This document shows positions 33,172 to 43,933 of a DNA stretch of 64,000 bases, in pieces. Position 1 is the first letter of the stretch, and each line of letters opens with the position of its first letter. The notes beneath the pieces are model-generated. The model did no database searches. It was given only the letters and a program-made list of their open reading frames with translations, and was not told where the DNA came from. Both the position numbers and the translations under genes were made by a program. Source of the DNA: a bacterium (GTDB taxonomy: Bacteria; Bdellovibrionota_G; JALEGL01); NCBI GenBank assembly GCA_022763185.1, contig JALEGL010000012.1:83317-147316 (forward strand). Direction: 5' to 3'.

Positions 33172-34416
33172 ATGGCCAAGTTAAGCACACAACATCTATC
33201 AAAGTCTGAGGTTCGTCTTTTGTTTTTAATAGCTCAGGGCTTTGCAGATAAACAAAAAATTAAACAGACCGGTCAAGAACTTAAACAAAGTCAGTTTAAA
33301 GCCATGATGGCAAAGTTGCATGTTTTGCAACTCGATGCCATCCCAATTGTTGCTCGAGCTCAATATATTCCTGCATTTTCTCGCATAGGTCCATACCACA
33401 ATCAATGGTTGGATGAGCTAGCCTATCAAAAAGATCAGTGGTTTGAATGTTGGGCGCATGAAGCTTCACTAGTACCGGTTGAATATGAACCACTATTTCG
33501 TTGGTCAAAAGAGCGCGTGAAAGAGGGCTATACTTGGAAGTCATTGTACCGTTTTGCAACACAAGAAGAAAAGTACATTAAAGATGTATATGCGCAATTA
33601 AAAGAGAGAGGAAGACTAAGAGCCAAAGATATATTAGATCAGCAAAAATTACCTAAGAGTACATGGGGTCATTATTCTTATGCAGCTAAAGCTTTAGATT
33701 GGTTATTTCGTACGGGACGTGCAGGTATAAGGCGAGTTGGGAACTTTGAAAAAGAGTTTGATTGTTTAGACAATATTGTTCCAAACAATATCTACCGGCA
33801 AAAAACACCGTCAGTTGAAAAAGCAATAAAGCAGTTGTTGCTTTTATCTGTACAAGCTTTAGCAGTAGGAACAGAGGACGAAATTGTTGACTATTTTAGA
33901 TTGCCACCCAAGCTTGCTAAGCCTTACTTAAAAGAATTGTGTGAAGATAAAAAATTGCAACAATGGCAGGTAGAGTCCTGGAAAAAACCAGCCTATGCTT
34001 TACCAAAGTTAAATAATAATATTGACAATTCTAGCGATCATATGACAGCTCTTCTGTCTCCTTTTGATCCAGTTGTTTGGCATAGATCAAGAACCGAAAG
34101 ACTGTTTGATTTTTTCTATAGAATAGAAATTTATGTTCCAAAAGAAAAAAGAAAGTGGGGCTATTATGTGCTTCCATTTTTAATGAACGGAGATTTAGTT
34201 GCTAGAGTTGATCTTAAGGCTGATAGAACAACACATACTTTATGGGTGCCTGGAGCATTTATGGAAAATGAGGTTAAGAAAACAGATGTTGCGCTTGCTT
34301 TAGCGATTGAATTGAAACAAATGTTGTTGTGGTTAAACCTAAATACAATTACGGTTGGTGATAAAGGTGAATTGGCCCAGCCTTTAAAGCGAGCCGTTAA
34401 AAATCTTAAGCTATAG
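33172..34416 (+). CDS. YcaQ/AlkX-like HTH_42 family protein (probable DNA glycosylase)
   Basis: 414 residues from ATG 33172; a GTG 15 nt upstream is in frame, and neither start has a clear Shine-Dalgarno. Helical N-terminal domain with LHVLQLDAIPIVARAQYIPAFSR: the QLD fits the QxD catalytic motif of the YcaQ branch, and the R-x-QY-x-P-x-FSR patch is typical of the HTH_42 superfamily. Also LLSPFDPVVWHRSRTERLFDF and PKEKRKWGYYVLPFL, hallmark segments of the C-terminal part. Family members open or excise crosslinked and alkylated bases (E. coli YcaQ, Streptomyces AZL). Single gene, cytoplasmic. Confidence 0.8.
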   Translation: MAKLSTQHLSKSEVRLLFLIAQGFADKQKIKQTGQELKQSQFKAMMAKLHVLQLDAIPIVARAQYIPAFSRIGPYHNQWLDELAYQKDQWFECWAHEASLVPVEYEPLFRWSKERVKEGYTWKSLYRFATQEEKYIKDVYAQLKERGRLRAKDILDQQKLPKSTWGHYSYAAKALDWLFRTGRAGIRRVGNFEKEFDCLDNIVPNNIYRQKTPSVEKAIKQLLLLSVQALAVGTEDEIVDYFRLPPKLAKPYLKELCEDKKLQQWQVESWKKPAYALPKLNNNIDNSSDHMTALLSPFDPVVWHRSRTERLFDFFYRIEIYVPKEKRKWGYYVLPFLMNGDLVARVDLKADRTTHTLWVPGAFMENEVKKTDVALALAIELKQMLLWLNLNTITVGDKGELAQPLKRAVKNLKL

Positions 34417-34581
34417 GTTGACTAACGTGACAAATTAATGGGGCTGATTTGTGTTAATTTGTTGGAAGAAAAAAGGTTTCTACGCGCTAAGGGCTTTGTT
34501 TGGCCATGGGAAACAACAAAAACTGGGTAAAACAATTCTTTTTTTAGTTATCATTTTGTAAACTTAGCGGCATATAAAAAG

Positions 34582-37500
34582 TTAAACTGAAAAATATTTT
34601 GCCTGTGGATGGTGGAAGACGATGGCACTTACGCTGGCTTCTGGATCCATCATGCAATCTTCAGTCAGCTCAATATTGATGCGTTCCGGTTTTAGCAGCT
34701 TGAATAATTTTTTTTGATCATCCAGGTCAGGGCAGGCCGGGTAACCAAAAGAGTAACGTTTACCTTGATACTTGGCTTGAAAAAGTTCTTTTAAGCTAAA
34801 GCTGTTTTTTTCGATCCCCCAATTTTGTCGAATGGTTTGATGAACATACTCAGCCAGGGCTTCAGCCATTTCTAAATTGAGGGCAAACAAGATATGAGAT
34901 TTTAAATAGTCTCCACTTTCTTTCCAAGCGATGGCTTGCTCGCGTGCTTGATTGCCTAAACTGCAAATAAACAGTGCGCAGGTATCATAAGGTTTTTCTG
35001 ACTTTACATAATCTGAAAGGCAGAGACCATCGCCTTTACTTTGCCTCGGAAAGGTAAAGCGCTCAATACACTTTTGCTCCTCGTCATAAAACTCTATACT
35101 GTTTTTATTTTTTAAACATTGGAAGTCATGGATAATATACTGCGGTTTAAACAAACGCTGTTCTTTGGCATAGCTGTAGACTGATTCAACACTTTCTTTT
35201 AGTTCTATGGATTTAGCTTTAAGTTCTACAGTGTTGTCCTTGGCTTTAAAGATAGAAAAGAGCTGATCTACTTGTGAGTTGGGTAAGCCTAAATGCCTTC
35301 CATACAACATTCTTGGATTGATGAAGTCTTTAATGCTATCCAAATCCTGTACGGTATGAACATCCTGTTTAAAATGTTGAGGATCGGGGATATATCCTGC
35401 ATCTGAAAGAGACGCAGCTACAACGGTGTTATCAGCAGTGCTCGTGTTTTGAGTTAAGGTGCTCTCTGAAGAAAGCGGTTTAGATTTGTCTGGAAGCGTT
35501 TTTTCATTTAAGGCATCTTTGCATAAGGTCAAACCGGTCATAGCATCTTTAGCATAATACACATGGCCATCGTAATTGGGGGCTATTTTTTCAGTAGTGA
35601 ACTTGTTGGACAATGCAGCGCCGCCCACCAAGAGAGGGGTGTTGATGTTTTCGCGCTGAAGATCAGAGGCCGTGATGGCCATCTGTTGCGCTGATTTAAC
35701 CAGCAAACCAGATAAACCAATTATGGAGGGTTTGTGTTTTTTGTAAGCATCAATCAATTCTTGTGAGGTCACCTTAATGCCTAAATTGATGACCTTATAT
35801 CCATTGTTGGATAAAATAATATCAACCAGGTTTTTACCGATATCATGAACATCTCCTTTAACCGTGGCCAACATGACGGTATCCTGACTGACAGCGTCTG
35901 TTTTATCCATAAACTGTTCAAGATGATCAACCGCTGTTTTCATGACTTCTGCGCTTTGCAAGACTTCTGCTACAATCAGTTCATTGTTATTGAACAAACG
36001 TCCCACTTCGTTCATGCCAGTCATCAAAGGACCATTGATGATGTCCATGGCTTTTTGTTCTTTTAGTTTCAGATCAAGGCGTTCAATCAAGTGTTCTTTG
36101 CTGCCGTCAATAATAGCAAAAGCCAAGTGTTCATCTAAACTGCGCTTGGATTGATCTTGTCTTGTTGATGCCGTTTTCTTTTTTCTGTAAAAGTTTGCAA
36201 AAGCATCAATGAAATGTTGTTCGCCACTCCACAGCAAATCTTCGGCTAATTTTTTTTCTTTTTGATCAATACTGGCATAACGCTGTAACATCTGAGTGTT
36301 GACCAAAGCCAAATCCAAACCGGCTTTACTACAATGGTATAAAAATACTGCATTGAGGACTTCTCTTCCCGCAGCAGGTAAGCCAAAAGAAATATTAGAT
36401 ATACCTAAAGCTGTTTTTGTATTGGGGAAGCGTTGTTTCAATTCCGTCAGAGCTTGAACCGTGGCTTTAGCTGAGGCTAAATAATTTTCATCTCCAGTGG
36501 CACAGGGAAATACCAAAGGGTCCCAATAAATATCGTAAGGGCTAATCTTAAAGTCTTGCGTCAAAATTTTATAAGATTTTTCAGCGATCTCAACTTTTCT
36601 TTCAAGACTGATTCCCATACCTTGCTTGGGATCGTCATCAATAGTCCCAACTATTAAGGCTGCACCATATTTTTTAGCCAAAGGAACAATGTTTTCAAAG
36701 CGTTCTAAACCATCTTCTAGGTTAATAGAGTTGATCACGGCTTTGCCCTGACATTGCTTTAAAGCATACTCAATAACTTGGGCATCGGTTGAGTCAATCA
36801 TCCAGGGCGCGCGCAGGGTTTTATTGACATAAACCAAAAAGTTTTTCATGTCGTTCAGCTCATCTCGATCAGGGTTGGCTAAGCAAATATCAATGATATC
36901 AGCGCCAGATTTAACTTGTTGTCTGGGAATTTCAGCAGCCTGCTCAAAGTTTTCTGACTCAATGAGTTTTTTAAACTTTCGACTGCCAATAATATTACTG
37001 CGTTCACCCACCAAAATGGGAAGCTTATCATCAGTGATATCTAAAAAATTGATGCCCGATAGGTGGTGTATTGACTTGGTAATGTTGTGTCTGGGATTGG
37101 GATTGTGTTGATCCAATAAAACTCTTAGAGCTTTAATGTGCTGGTAGTTGGTACCACAACAGCCACCCATGACATTGATCCAAGCGTTATCCATAAAAAA
37201 TTTAATTTTTTCTGCCAATTGCTGGGGATCAAGTGTGTATTGGCCCTCTTCATTAGGCAAGCCTGCATTAGGGATACAGGCTATAGGTGTTTGGGATAAG
37301 TCATGAAGCGCGCGCAAATGATCGGTCATGAAGTCGGGTCCAGTTGCACAGTTTAAACCAATATATAAAAGGGGGAGGTGAGCTACACTCGACCAAAAAG
37401 CTTCAATACTTTGCCCGGCCAATGTTGTTCCCATGGTTTCTATGGTGGCGCTGATGGCAATAGGCCGTTTAAGACTTGGGTCTTTTTCAAATAAATTCAA

Positions 37501-38025
37501 AGCTGCGCTTAAACCTGCTTTAAGATTGCGCATGTCTTGTACGGTCTCAAACAACAAATAATCAACACCGCCATCAATCAAAGCTTTTATTTGCTGGAAA
37601 TACTGTTGTTGCAATTCATCAAATTCAATGCCACCGGTGACCGACAAAGATTTTGTGCTGGGCCCTAAAGAACCGGCAACAAATCTAGGCTGTTCTGATG
37701 TAGAAAAACCTAAAGCGGCTTTTTTAGCAATTTGAGCCGCGGTAAAATTAATATCATAGGCCTTTTTACCCAAAGAAAATTCATCTAAAACAAATTCTAA
37801 ACCACCAAAAGTATTGGTTTCAATGATATCTGCACCAGCATTGAGATAGTTTTTATGAATCTGAAGAATTTTCTCTGGAGCTGTTAAGCATAGGTTTTCA
37901 TTGCACCCATAGTAATCTTCACCACCAAAATCGGCAGCATTAAGGTTTAAGTCTTGAATGGCAGTTCCCATGGCTCCATCTAAAAGGAGAATATTTTGTG
38001 TAAGACGATGTTGTATTCTGCTCAT
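34582..38025 (-). CDS. metH: Cobalamin-dependent methionine synthase
   Basis: Transfers methyl from methyltetrahydrofolate to homocysteine through cobalamin. 1147 residues. Domains: homocysteine domain 1-~310 with LLDGAMGT and zinc Cys in GLNCATGP and MGGCCGTN; pterin domain ~325-600 (VGERSNIIGSRKFKK); cobalamin cap ~620-710; B12 domain with GDVHDIGKN, whose His is the lower ligand; reactivation domain ~900-1147 ending YSFGYPACPDLDDQKKL. About 80 residues shorter than the E. coli enzyme. Starts at ATG 38025; the frame extends to a TTG at 38037 that lacks support. No cobalamin or SAM riboswitch is recognisable in the 126 nt before it. mscL is upstream on the same strand. Confidence 0.96.
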   Translation of the reverse strand: MSRIQHRLTQNILLLDGAMGTAIQDLNLNAADFGGEDYYGCNENLCLTAPEKILQIHKNYLNAGADIIETNTFGGLEFVLDEFSLGKKAYDINFTAAQIAKKAALGFSTSEQPRFVAGSLGPSTKSLSVTGGIEFDELQQQYFQQIKALIDGGVDYLLFETVQDMRNLKAGLSAALNLFEKDPSLKRPIAISATIETMGTTLAGQSIEAFWSSVAHLPLLYIGLNCATGPDFMTDHLRALHDLSQTPIACIPNAGLPNEEGQYTLDPQQLAEKIKFFMDNAWINVMGGCCGTNYQHIKALRVLLDQHNPNPRHNITKSIHHLSGINFLDITDDKLPILVGERSNIIGSRKFKKLIESENFEQAAEIPRQQVKSGADIIDICLANPDRDELNDMKNFLVYVNKTLRAPWMIDSTDAQVIEYALKQCQGKAVINSINLEDGLERFENIVPLAKKYGAALIVGTIDDDPKQGMGISLERKVEIAEKSYKILTQDFKISPYDIYWDPLVFPCATGDENYLASAKATVQALTELKQRFPNTKTALGISNISFGLPAAGREVLNAVFLYHCSKAGLDLALVNTQMLQRYASIDQKEKKLAEDLLWSGEQHFIDAFANFYRKKKTASTRQDQSKRSLDEHLAFAIIDGSKEHLIERLDLKLKEQKAMDIINGPLMTGMNEVGRLFNNNELIVAEVLQSAEVMKTAVDHLEQFMDKTDAVSQDTVMLATVKGDVHDIGKNLVDIILSNNGYKVINLGIKVTSQELIDAYKKHKPSIIGLSGLLVKSAQQMAITASDLQRENINTPLLVGGAALSNKFTTEKIAPNYDGHVYYAKDAMTGLTLCKDALNEKTLPDKSKPLSSESTLTQNTSTADNTVVAASLSDAGYIPDPQHFKQDVHTVQDLDSIKDFINPRMLYGRHLGLPNSQVDQLFSIFKAKDNTVELKAKSIELKESVESVYSYAKEQRLFKPQYIIHDFQCLKNKNSIEFYDEEQKCIERFTFPRQSKGDGLCLSDYVKSEKPYDTCALFICSLGNQAREQAIAWKESGDYLKSHILFALNLEMAEALAEYVHQTIRQNWGIEKNSFSLKELFQAKYQGKRYSFGYPACPDLDDQKKLFKLLKPERINIELTEDCMMDPEASVSAIVFHHPQAKYFSV

Positions 38026-38163
38026 GAGTGCCGGCAACTATATCTGAGTTTTATCTTTTGATCTAATAAAATAACTTCAAAACAAAGGTCTCAGCCCTAT
38101 TTATTTTGAACGTATACCCAAGACACATGGCTCTATTGGGTTTGGGTACACATCGTCAAAGAT

Positions 38164-38574
38164 TTAATTTTGTTTTTTAAGCAAGTCTCTAATTTCTTCA
38201 AGTAAAACTTCTTGCTTTGGGGGTGGGGTCGGCTTTGCTTCTTCTTCTTTCTTAAGTTTGTTCATTTGCCGAATCACTAAGAAAATTGAAAATGCAACGA
38301 TGACAAAATTAACAACAGTGTTGGCAAAAGCACCGTAGGCAATAACAGGCGCCCCAGCTTCTTGTGCTGCAGCGAGTGTATCAAAGCTAGAACCATCTAG
38401 CGCAAAAAACATATCTGAAAAATCAACGCCACCCGTAAGTTGCCCAACAACAGGCATAATTAAATCATTAACAAACGATGTTACAATTTTACCAAAAGCT
38501 GCGCCAATAATAATACCTACAGCCATATCAACAACATTGCCCTTAACAGCGAAATCTTTAAATTCTTTTAACAT
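38164..38574 (-). CDS. mscL: Large-conductance mechanosensitive channel MscL
   Basis: Stretch-gated pentameric inner-membrane channel that releases solutes on hypo-osmotic shock. 136 residues. N-terminal helix [28 protein letters not shown] with the gate region, second membrane helix near 77-100 ([21 protein letters not shown]), and a charged C-terminal bundle ([19 protein letters not shown]). Two adjacent ATGs: GGAGGT directly abuts the first (38577), leaving no spacing, so the second (38574), with 4 nt, is chosen. Confidence 0.96.
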   Translation of the reverse strand: MLKEFKDFAVKGNVVDMAVGIIIGAAFGKIVTSFVNDLIMPVVGQLTGGVDFSDMFFALDGSSFDTLAAAQEAGAPVIAYGAFANTVVNFVIVAFSIFLVIRQMNKLKKEEEAKPTPPPKQEVLLEEIRDLLKKQN

Positions 38575-38730
38575 CATACCTCCAAATGGAAATTAAACCC
38601 TGTTGCTCTTATATCCAAATTTTTATAAGTGTAAAAGTAAAGAGTTCGTTTTTTACCAGAAAGAAAAATTATTGTTTTTCTTGATCCTAAGAGTTGACGA
38701 GCTTTGATTTTGCAGCTTTGATACAGAGTT

Positions 38731-40314
38731 GTGATTATTCAAAGTACAATCCATTCAGAATCAAAAGAATTTAAAGAAAATTACGCATACCACAAAGATC
38801 TTTGGCAAGACCATCAACAAAAATTAGATGCCGTTGCCAAGGGTGGGGGCGAAACTTACTTAAAAAAACATCAAGCAAAAGGTAAGTTGTATGTCCGTGA
38901 TAGAATTGCTTATTTAATTGATGAAGGCAGTAGTTTTTTAGAGCTTTCGCCCCTTGCCGCCTATGGTCAATATGACAATGCCGTAGCCAGCGCTGGTCTT
39001 GTCTGTGGTATTGGCAAAGTTAAGGGTAACTCAGTCATGATTATTGCCAATGACGCTACGGTTAAAGGTGGAACGTACTTTCCACAAACGGTTAAAAAAC
39101 ACTTACGAGCTCAGGAAGTTGCTTTAGAGCATAAGTTGCCCTGTATTTATCTTGTTGATTCTGGTGGAGCATTTTTACCTCTGCAAGCAGAAGTCTTTCC
39201 CGATAAGCTGCATTTTGGCCGTATTTTTTACAATCAAGCGCAAATGTCTGCTCAGGGAATAGCGCAAATAGCGTGTGTGATGGGGTCGTGTACGGCTGGT
39301 GGAGCCTATGTCCCAGCTATGAGTGATGAAACAGTGATTGTAAAAGGTCAAGGCACTATTTTTTTGGGAGGTCCTCCCTTGGTTAAAGCAGCCACCGGAG
39401 AAGATGTCACGGCAGAAGAATTGGGGGGTGGCGATGTGCATGCTAAAAAATCAGGTGTTGTGGATCATCTGGCCAAAGATGATCACGATGCCCTGGATAA
39501 AGTTAGGCAGATTGTAAGTCATTTGAATATTAAAAAACATAAGCTGGTCATGAGGGATCAAGAACCTCTGTATGACAGTTCCAGCATATGGGGCGTCATA
39601 CCCAAATCACCCAATACCAGCTATGATGTGCGTGAAGTGATTGCAAGACTTGTTGATCATAGTGAATTTGATGAGTTTAAAGCCTTGTATGGGACAACTT
39701 TGGTTTGTGGTTTTGCCAAGGTTTGGGGGCAAACAATAGGTATTGTGGCCAACAACGGTGTGCTGTTTTCACAAAGTGCTCAAAAAGGCGCGCATTTTAT
39801 TGAGTTGTGTTGTCAAAGAAAAGTGCCTTTATTATTTTTGCAAAACATTACCGGCTTCATGGTGGGTAAAAGTTACGAAGAGGGTGGTATTGCCAAAGAT
39901 GGTGCCAAGTTGGTCATGGCAGTATCTAACGCTCAAGTCCCTAAATTTTCTGTTGTCATTGGAGGAAGTTTTGGCGCGGGTAATTATGGCATGTGTGGTA
40001 GAGCTTATGACCCCAACTTTTTATGGATGTGGCCCAATGCAAGAATATCGGTGATGGGAGGCCAACAGGCCGCCAATGTTCTGTGGACGCTCAAGCAAAT
40101 GCAGGGCAAAGCCAAAGATTTCGATGAGGCCAGTTTTAAGCAACCGATTTTGGACAAATATGAAGCCGAAGGCTCACCTTATTACAGCACCTCTCGTTTA
40201 TGGGACGATGGTATCATTGATCCAAGACAAACCAGAAATACTTTGGCTTTGGCCATAAACTTAAGTTTAGAAAACCCTATACCCGACACCCAATTTGGTG
40301 TTTTTAGAATGTGA
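38731..40314 (+). CDS. mccB: Methylcrotonyl-CoA carboxylase, carboxyltransferase subunit
   Basis: Transfers carboxyl from biotin to 3-methylcrotonyl-CoA in leucine catabolism. 527 residues with both crotonase-like halves: acyl-CoA side [20 protein letters not shown] and [14 protein letters not shown]; carboxybiotin side [22 protein letters not shown] and [18 protein letters not shown]. The close fit to MccB rather than propionyl-CoA carboxylase beta, together with the downstream mccA, hydratase and lyase genes, supports the assignment. GTG start, weak RBS. First gene of the liu operon; 9 nt to the next gene. Confidence 0.93.
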   Translation: MIIQSTIHSESKEFKENYAYHKDLWQDHQQKLDAVAKGGGETYLKKHQAKGKLYVRDRIAYLIDEGSSFLELSPLAAYGQYDNAVASAGLVCGIGKVKGNSVMIIANDATVKGGTYFPQTVKKHLRAQEVALEHKLPCIYLVDSGGAFLPLQAEVFPDKLHFGRIFYNQAQMSAQGIAQIACVMGSCTAGGAYVPAMSDETVIVKGQGTIFLGGPPLVKAATGEDVTAEELGGGDVHAKKSGVVDHLAKDDHDALDKVRQIVSHLNIKKHKLVMRDQEPLYDSSSIWGVIPKSPNTSYDVREVIARLVDHSEFDEFKALYGTTLVCGFAKVWGQTIGIVANNGVLFSQSAQKGAHFIELCCQRKVPLLFLQNITGFMVGKSYEEGGIAKDGAKLVMAVSNAQVPKFSVVIGGSFGAGNYGMCGRAYDPNFLWMWPNARISVMGGQQAANVLWTLKQMQGKAKDFDEASFKQPILDKYEAEGSPYYSTSRLWDDGIIDPRQTRNTLALAINLSLENPIPDTQFGVFRM

Positions 40315-40323
40315 GCGTGATTG

Positions 40324-41100
40324 ATGTCAGCCGTAAATATTGAGCATAGCCAAACGCAAAGTCATATTATTTTAAATCGTCCTCAGCACAGCAATGCTTT
40401 AACTGAGGCCATGCTTTTAGAGTTAAGTGATGCATTCAAAAACATTCCTAAGAGCTCTAAAATATTAACAATTTCTGCCAATGGAAAGCATTTTTGTGCC
40501 GGTGCAGATTTGAACTGGATGCGACAATCCAAAGACTTAAGTGAAGAAGAGAACCTTGCTTCAGCTGAAAATTTATTCAACATGTACTTGGCCTTGTATG
40601 AATGCCCCATACCTGTTGTAAGTCATGTTCATGGTGCTGTGATGGGTGGCGCTTTGGGTTTGGTTGCTTGTTCTGATATTGTCATTGCGCAAGACAATGC
40701 TTTTTTTAGTTTGAGTGAGGCCAAATTAGGCATTGTGCCGGCCACTATTTCTCCTTTTGTCATACAAAAAATAGGTTATTCACAGTTTTTAGCTTTGTCC
40801 TTGCAGGCTAGAAAGTTTTCGGCACCAGAAGCTTTGAATTTTGGCTTGGTTCATCAGTGCATTGCTGGGCAAGAGGAAAGTAAAAAAGTATTTTTAAAAA
40901 CATGTGAAGACACTTTAAGTAACTCGCCCTATGCACTTAAAATCATTAAACAATTATCTAGGCAATATTTACCTTTAAAACCTGAAAATTTTGCTCAATA
41001 TACATCCAAACTGATTGCGCAGTGTCGGGTATCTCATGATGGCCAGGAAGGTTTAAATGCATTTTTTGAAAAACGTAAGCCGCAGTGGAGTGAAGCATGA
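40324..41100 (+). CDS. liuC: Enoyl-CoA hydratase family protein, probable methylglutaconyl-CoA hydratase
   Basis: Crotonase-fold enzyme, 258 residues from ATG 40324. Oxyanion-hole motifs GKHFCAGADLNWM and HGAVMGGALGLVACSDIVIA; FSLSEAKLGIVPATISPFVI is the stretch typical of methylglutaconyl-CoA hydratase (LiuC/AUH-like). It converts 3-methylglutaconyl-CoA, the carboxylase product, to HMG-CoA. The stop overlaps the mccA start by 4 nt. The specific substrate is inferred from operon order; the family is certain. Confidence 0.88.
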   Translation: MSAVNIEHSQTQSHIILNRPQHSNALTEAMLLELSDAFKNIPKSSKILTISANGKHFCAGADLNWMRQSKDLSEEENLASAENLFNMYLALYECPIPVVSHVHGAVMGGALGLVACSDIVIAQDNAFFSLSEAKLGIVPATISPFVIQKIGYSQFLALSLQARKFSAPEALNFGLVHQCIAGQEESKKVFLKTCEDTLSNSPYALKIIKQLSRQYLPLKPENFAQYTSKLIAQCRVSHDGQEGLNAFFEKRKPQWSEA

Positions 41101-43025
41101 AGCGAGAATTGAACCAGCACAAAGTATTTATTGCCAATCGGGGGGAGGTTGTTTCAAGGCTGTGTAAAACTCTAAAAAAACTCAACATTGAATCCGTGGG
41201 CTTGGCTTGTAAAGAGGACTTATCACAATATACAAAGCATCTGGATGAAGTCATATGGATAGAAGCTAAAGCCATGCAAACGGTTTTTACCGATGCAAAA
41301 GCCATGATCACGCATGCTAAAAGTCAAGATTGTACCGCGATTCATCCAGGCTGGGGATTTCTTTCTGAAAATGCAGATTTTGCTCAAGCCTGCAAAGACA
41401 ATGGAATTGTTTTTATTGGCCCCAAGCCCTCATCGATCAGAGCTTTTGCTGACAAAGCCAAAGCCAAAAGCATTGCTATCGATGCAGGTTTAAGTGTTTT
41501 ACATAGTGTAGATGAAGCCAACTTTGAGCATACAGAAAGCTTTATTGATGCAATAAAAAAAACCTTATCGTTGCCTATTATTTTAAAGCCAGCCCTTGGG
41601 GGTGGGGGCAAAGGCATGACCATTGTGAGAGATATCAATGAACTTAAAGAAGCGGTGGCTTCAGCCAAAAGAGTTGCTCAAGCAGCCTTTGCTGATGCAA
41701 GCTTGTTGGCTGAACCGTATTTAGAAAAAGCGCGTCATGTTGAGGTGCAGGTTTTTTCTACAGGAGAGAAAGCCTATCATTTTAAAACCCGTGATTGCAC
41801 CATGCAAAGGCGTTATCAAAAAATTATAGAAGAAAGTCATTCTACTTTTTTAGATGATGAACAAGAAGCTCAAGTCTGTCAACAAGCCGTTGATTTGGTG
41901 GAGTCCATTGGCTATGAAAGTTTGGGAACTGTTGAGTTTATCATTGATCAAAACAAAAAAGCTTATTTTATGGAAATGAATACACGCCTGCAAGTAGAGC
42001 ATGGTGTAACAGAGTTGATTTTTGCTCTTGATTTGGTGGAATTGCAAGTCAAACATGCATTGGGTGAGACCGTCACTCTTGCTGAGGACTTAAAGCCGAA
42101 TGGACACGCTATTGAGGTAAGAGTTTATGCAGAAAACACTTTAAAAGATTTTGTTCCTGCCAACGGTCAGGTTAGGGCCATTGAGTTTTCGTCAAGTATT
42201 GATAGAATTGAATGTGATGTTGCAAAGGGCACGATGGTTGGCAACAACTTTGACCCAATGATCGCCAAAGTTTTGGTTTGGTCAGAAAGCCGAGATCAAG
42301 CCATTTCAAAAATGTTACAGATGCTTAAAGACAGTTATATTTTAGGTGTGCAAAATAACATGAATTTTGTGCAATGGCTGTTAACGGCCAATGATTTTGT
42401 AGACGGAAAACATGATATTCAATGGATTGATCGCCATTATCAAGATTATGTCAAATATGAAGCGAGTTACTTTGAAACACAAGCGATTTACAACTTAATT
42501 TATAGCGTTGAACATCTCGCAGAAGATAAAAACCACAATCCGTGGTACCACAATTCACTTCCATCCAATCTTCCAGCCAGAGATCAAGCTCAAAATCTGT
42601 ATAAAACTGCAATGAATGAACTGTTGCCTTATCCCCAACAGCTTGAAAAGTTGCCCTTAACAAAAACACATCAGGAGCATGTTTTTAGTTTAGCCAATGG
42701 AGACAAGCTGATTATGATAGCCGCAAATAATGCGCTATATCTGCATATAGATGGCAAGCAGATTACTTTAAAGAAGGCTCAACGCTTACAATCTGAAGAT
42801 GAAGACGCGGCTTTAAACCACTGTAAAGCTCCGCTCAACGGTCTGGTTAAGGCTGTATTTACAGAAAAAGGACAAAGCGTTAAAAAAAATGATGTCCTGT
42901 TAACCATAGAAGCCATGAAAATGGAGTATAAAATACTTGCCCCAAGGGACGCCGTGATAAAAAAGGTAATGGTTCAAGAAAACCAACAAGTAAATGAAGA
43001 ACAACATTTGCTTGAGTTGGAATAA
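41097..43025 (+). CDS. mccA: Methylcrotonyl-CoA carboxylase, biotin-carrying alpha subunit
   Basis: 642 residues: biotin carboxylase domain 1-~450 (KVFIANRGEVVSRL; ATP-grasp LKPALGGGGKGM; MEMNTRLQVEHGVTE), an alpha/beta linker, and a C-terminal biotinyl domain with EAMKMEYKI, whose Lys carries biotin. Works with MccB at 38731. It begins in the ATGA overlap with liuC and ends 8 nt before hmgL. The usual short insert between BC and biotinyl domains is present, so the subunit is full-length. Confidence 0.94.
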   Translation: MKRELNQHKVFIANRGEVVSRLCKTLKKLNIESVGLACKEDLSQYTKHLDEVIWIEAKAMQTVFTDAKAMITHAKSQDCTAIHPGWGFLSENADFAQACKDNGIVFIGPKPSSIRAFADKAKAKSIAIDAGLSVLHSVDEANFEHTESFIDAIKKTLSLPIILKPALGGGGKGMTIVRDINELKEAVASAKRVAQAAFADASLLAEPYLEKARHVEVQVFSTGEKAYHFKTRDCTMQRRYQKIIEESHSTFLDDEQEAQVCQQAVDLVESIGYESLGTVEFIIDQNKKAYFMEMNTRLQVEHGVTELIFALDLVELQVKHALGETVTLAEDLKPNGHAIEVRVYAENTLKDFVPANGQVRAIEFSSSIDRIECDVAKGTMVGNNFDPMIAKVLVWSESRDQAISKMLQMLKDSYILGVQNNMNFVQWLLTANDFVDGKHDIQWIDRHYQDYVKYEASYFETQAIYNLIYSVEHLAEDKNHNPWYHNSLPSNLPARDQAQNLYKTAMNELLPYPQQLEKLPLTKTHQEHVFSLANGDKLIMIAANNALYLHIDGKQITLKKAQRLQSEDEDAALNHCKAPLNGLVKAVFTEKGQSVKKNDVLLTIEAMKMEYKILAPRDAVIKKVMVQENQQVNEEQHLLELE

Positions 43026-43033
43026 GCATAGCT

Positions 43034-43885
43034 ATGGACATACAGATTAAAGAAATGGGCCCGCGTGATGGTTTACAAAACATTAAACAGGTCATTCCTA
43101 CAGAAATCAAAATAAAGCTGATTGAGTTGCTCACTCAAACTGGCTTACAATACATAGAGTTGGGTGCATTTGTTTCGCCTAAAGCTGTGCCACAAATGGC
43201 CGATACACAAGCGATTCTTGCTGCAACTCAAGCATTGACCAAAAATATACAAACATCCGTACTTGTGCCTAATTTAAAAGGTTTGGACATGGCCATTGAA
43301 AGTGACATGCAAGAAGTGGCTGTTTTTACAGCGGCTTCAGAAACATTCAATCAAAAAAACATCAATGCCAGTATAGAGCAAAGTTTTGTGCGTTTTAAGC
43401 CTGTCATTGAAAAAGCCTTGCTGCATAAAATAAAAGTAAGAGCTTATGTGTCCACGGCTTTTGTCTGCCCCTATGAAGGCGATATCAATCCAGATAAAGT
43501 GGTGAGTATTGTTGAAAAGTTATTCAATATGGGTTGCTATGAGGTGTCCATTGGCGATACCATTGGCAAAGCCAGTCCACGACAAATCAAGACCTTGTAT
43601 CAGATGACTGAAAAAATGGGTTTAAATCCATTTTTAGCAGGTCATTATCATGACACCTATGGCTTGGCTTTATGCAATGTTTATGAAAGTTTGCAGCAGG
43701 GAATTAGAGTCTTTGATACATCGATTGCTGGCTTGGGAGGCTGCCCTTATGCACCCGGCGCTAAAGGCAATTTAGCCACTGAAAAATTGCTTTATTTCTG
43801 TGAACGAGAAAATATAAATACAGCTCTTAACGCTTCTAAACTAGAGCCGGTATTAAATTATGCAAAAACCAATATTCCATCCTAA
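43034..43885 (+). CDS. mvaB: Hydroxymethylglutaryl-CoA lyase
   Basis: Cleaves HMG-CoA to acetoacetate and acetyl-CoA, the last step of leucine degradation. 283 residues. TIM-barrel start KEMGPRDGLQNIK with the metal-binding Asp, SIGDTIGKASP in the middle, HYHDTYGLAL metal His residues, and the signature AGLGGCPYAPGAKGN with the catalytic Cys. Final gene of the liu operon. The isovaleryl-CoA dehydrogenase (LiuA) expected in this pathway is not in the operon. Confidence 0.95.
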   Translation: MDIQIKEMGPRDGLQNIKQVIPTEIKIKLIELLTQTGLQYIELGAFVSPKAVPQMADTQAILAATQALTKNIQTSVLVPNLKGLDMAIESDMQEVAVFTAASETFNQKNINASIEQSFVRFKPVIEKALLHKIKVRAYVSTAFVCPYEGDINPDKVVSIVEKLFNMGCYEVSIGDTIGKASPRQIKTLYQMTEKMGLNPFLAGHYHDTYGLALCNVYESLQQGIRVFDTSIAGLGGCPYAPGAKGNLATEKLLYFCERENINTALNASKLEPVLNYAKTNIPS

Positions 43886-43933
43886 GCGTTGAGTAAAACT
43901 TTACTTTTTTGATGGCTTTAGTAGTTAGCCCTT

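Noticed and set aside
38026-38163. Cobalamin or SAM riboswitch, or terminator hairpin, upstream of metH
   Set aside because: The region is too short for a B12 riboswitch and lacks the B12-box. A GTGTACCCAA/TTGGGTATAC stem is present on the minus strand but is not followed by a T-run, so neither a riboswitch nor a terminator could be supported.
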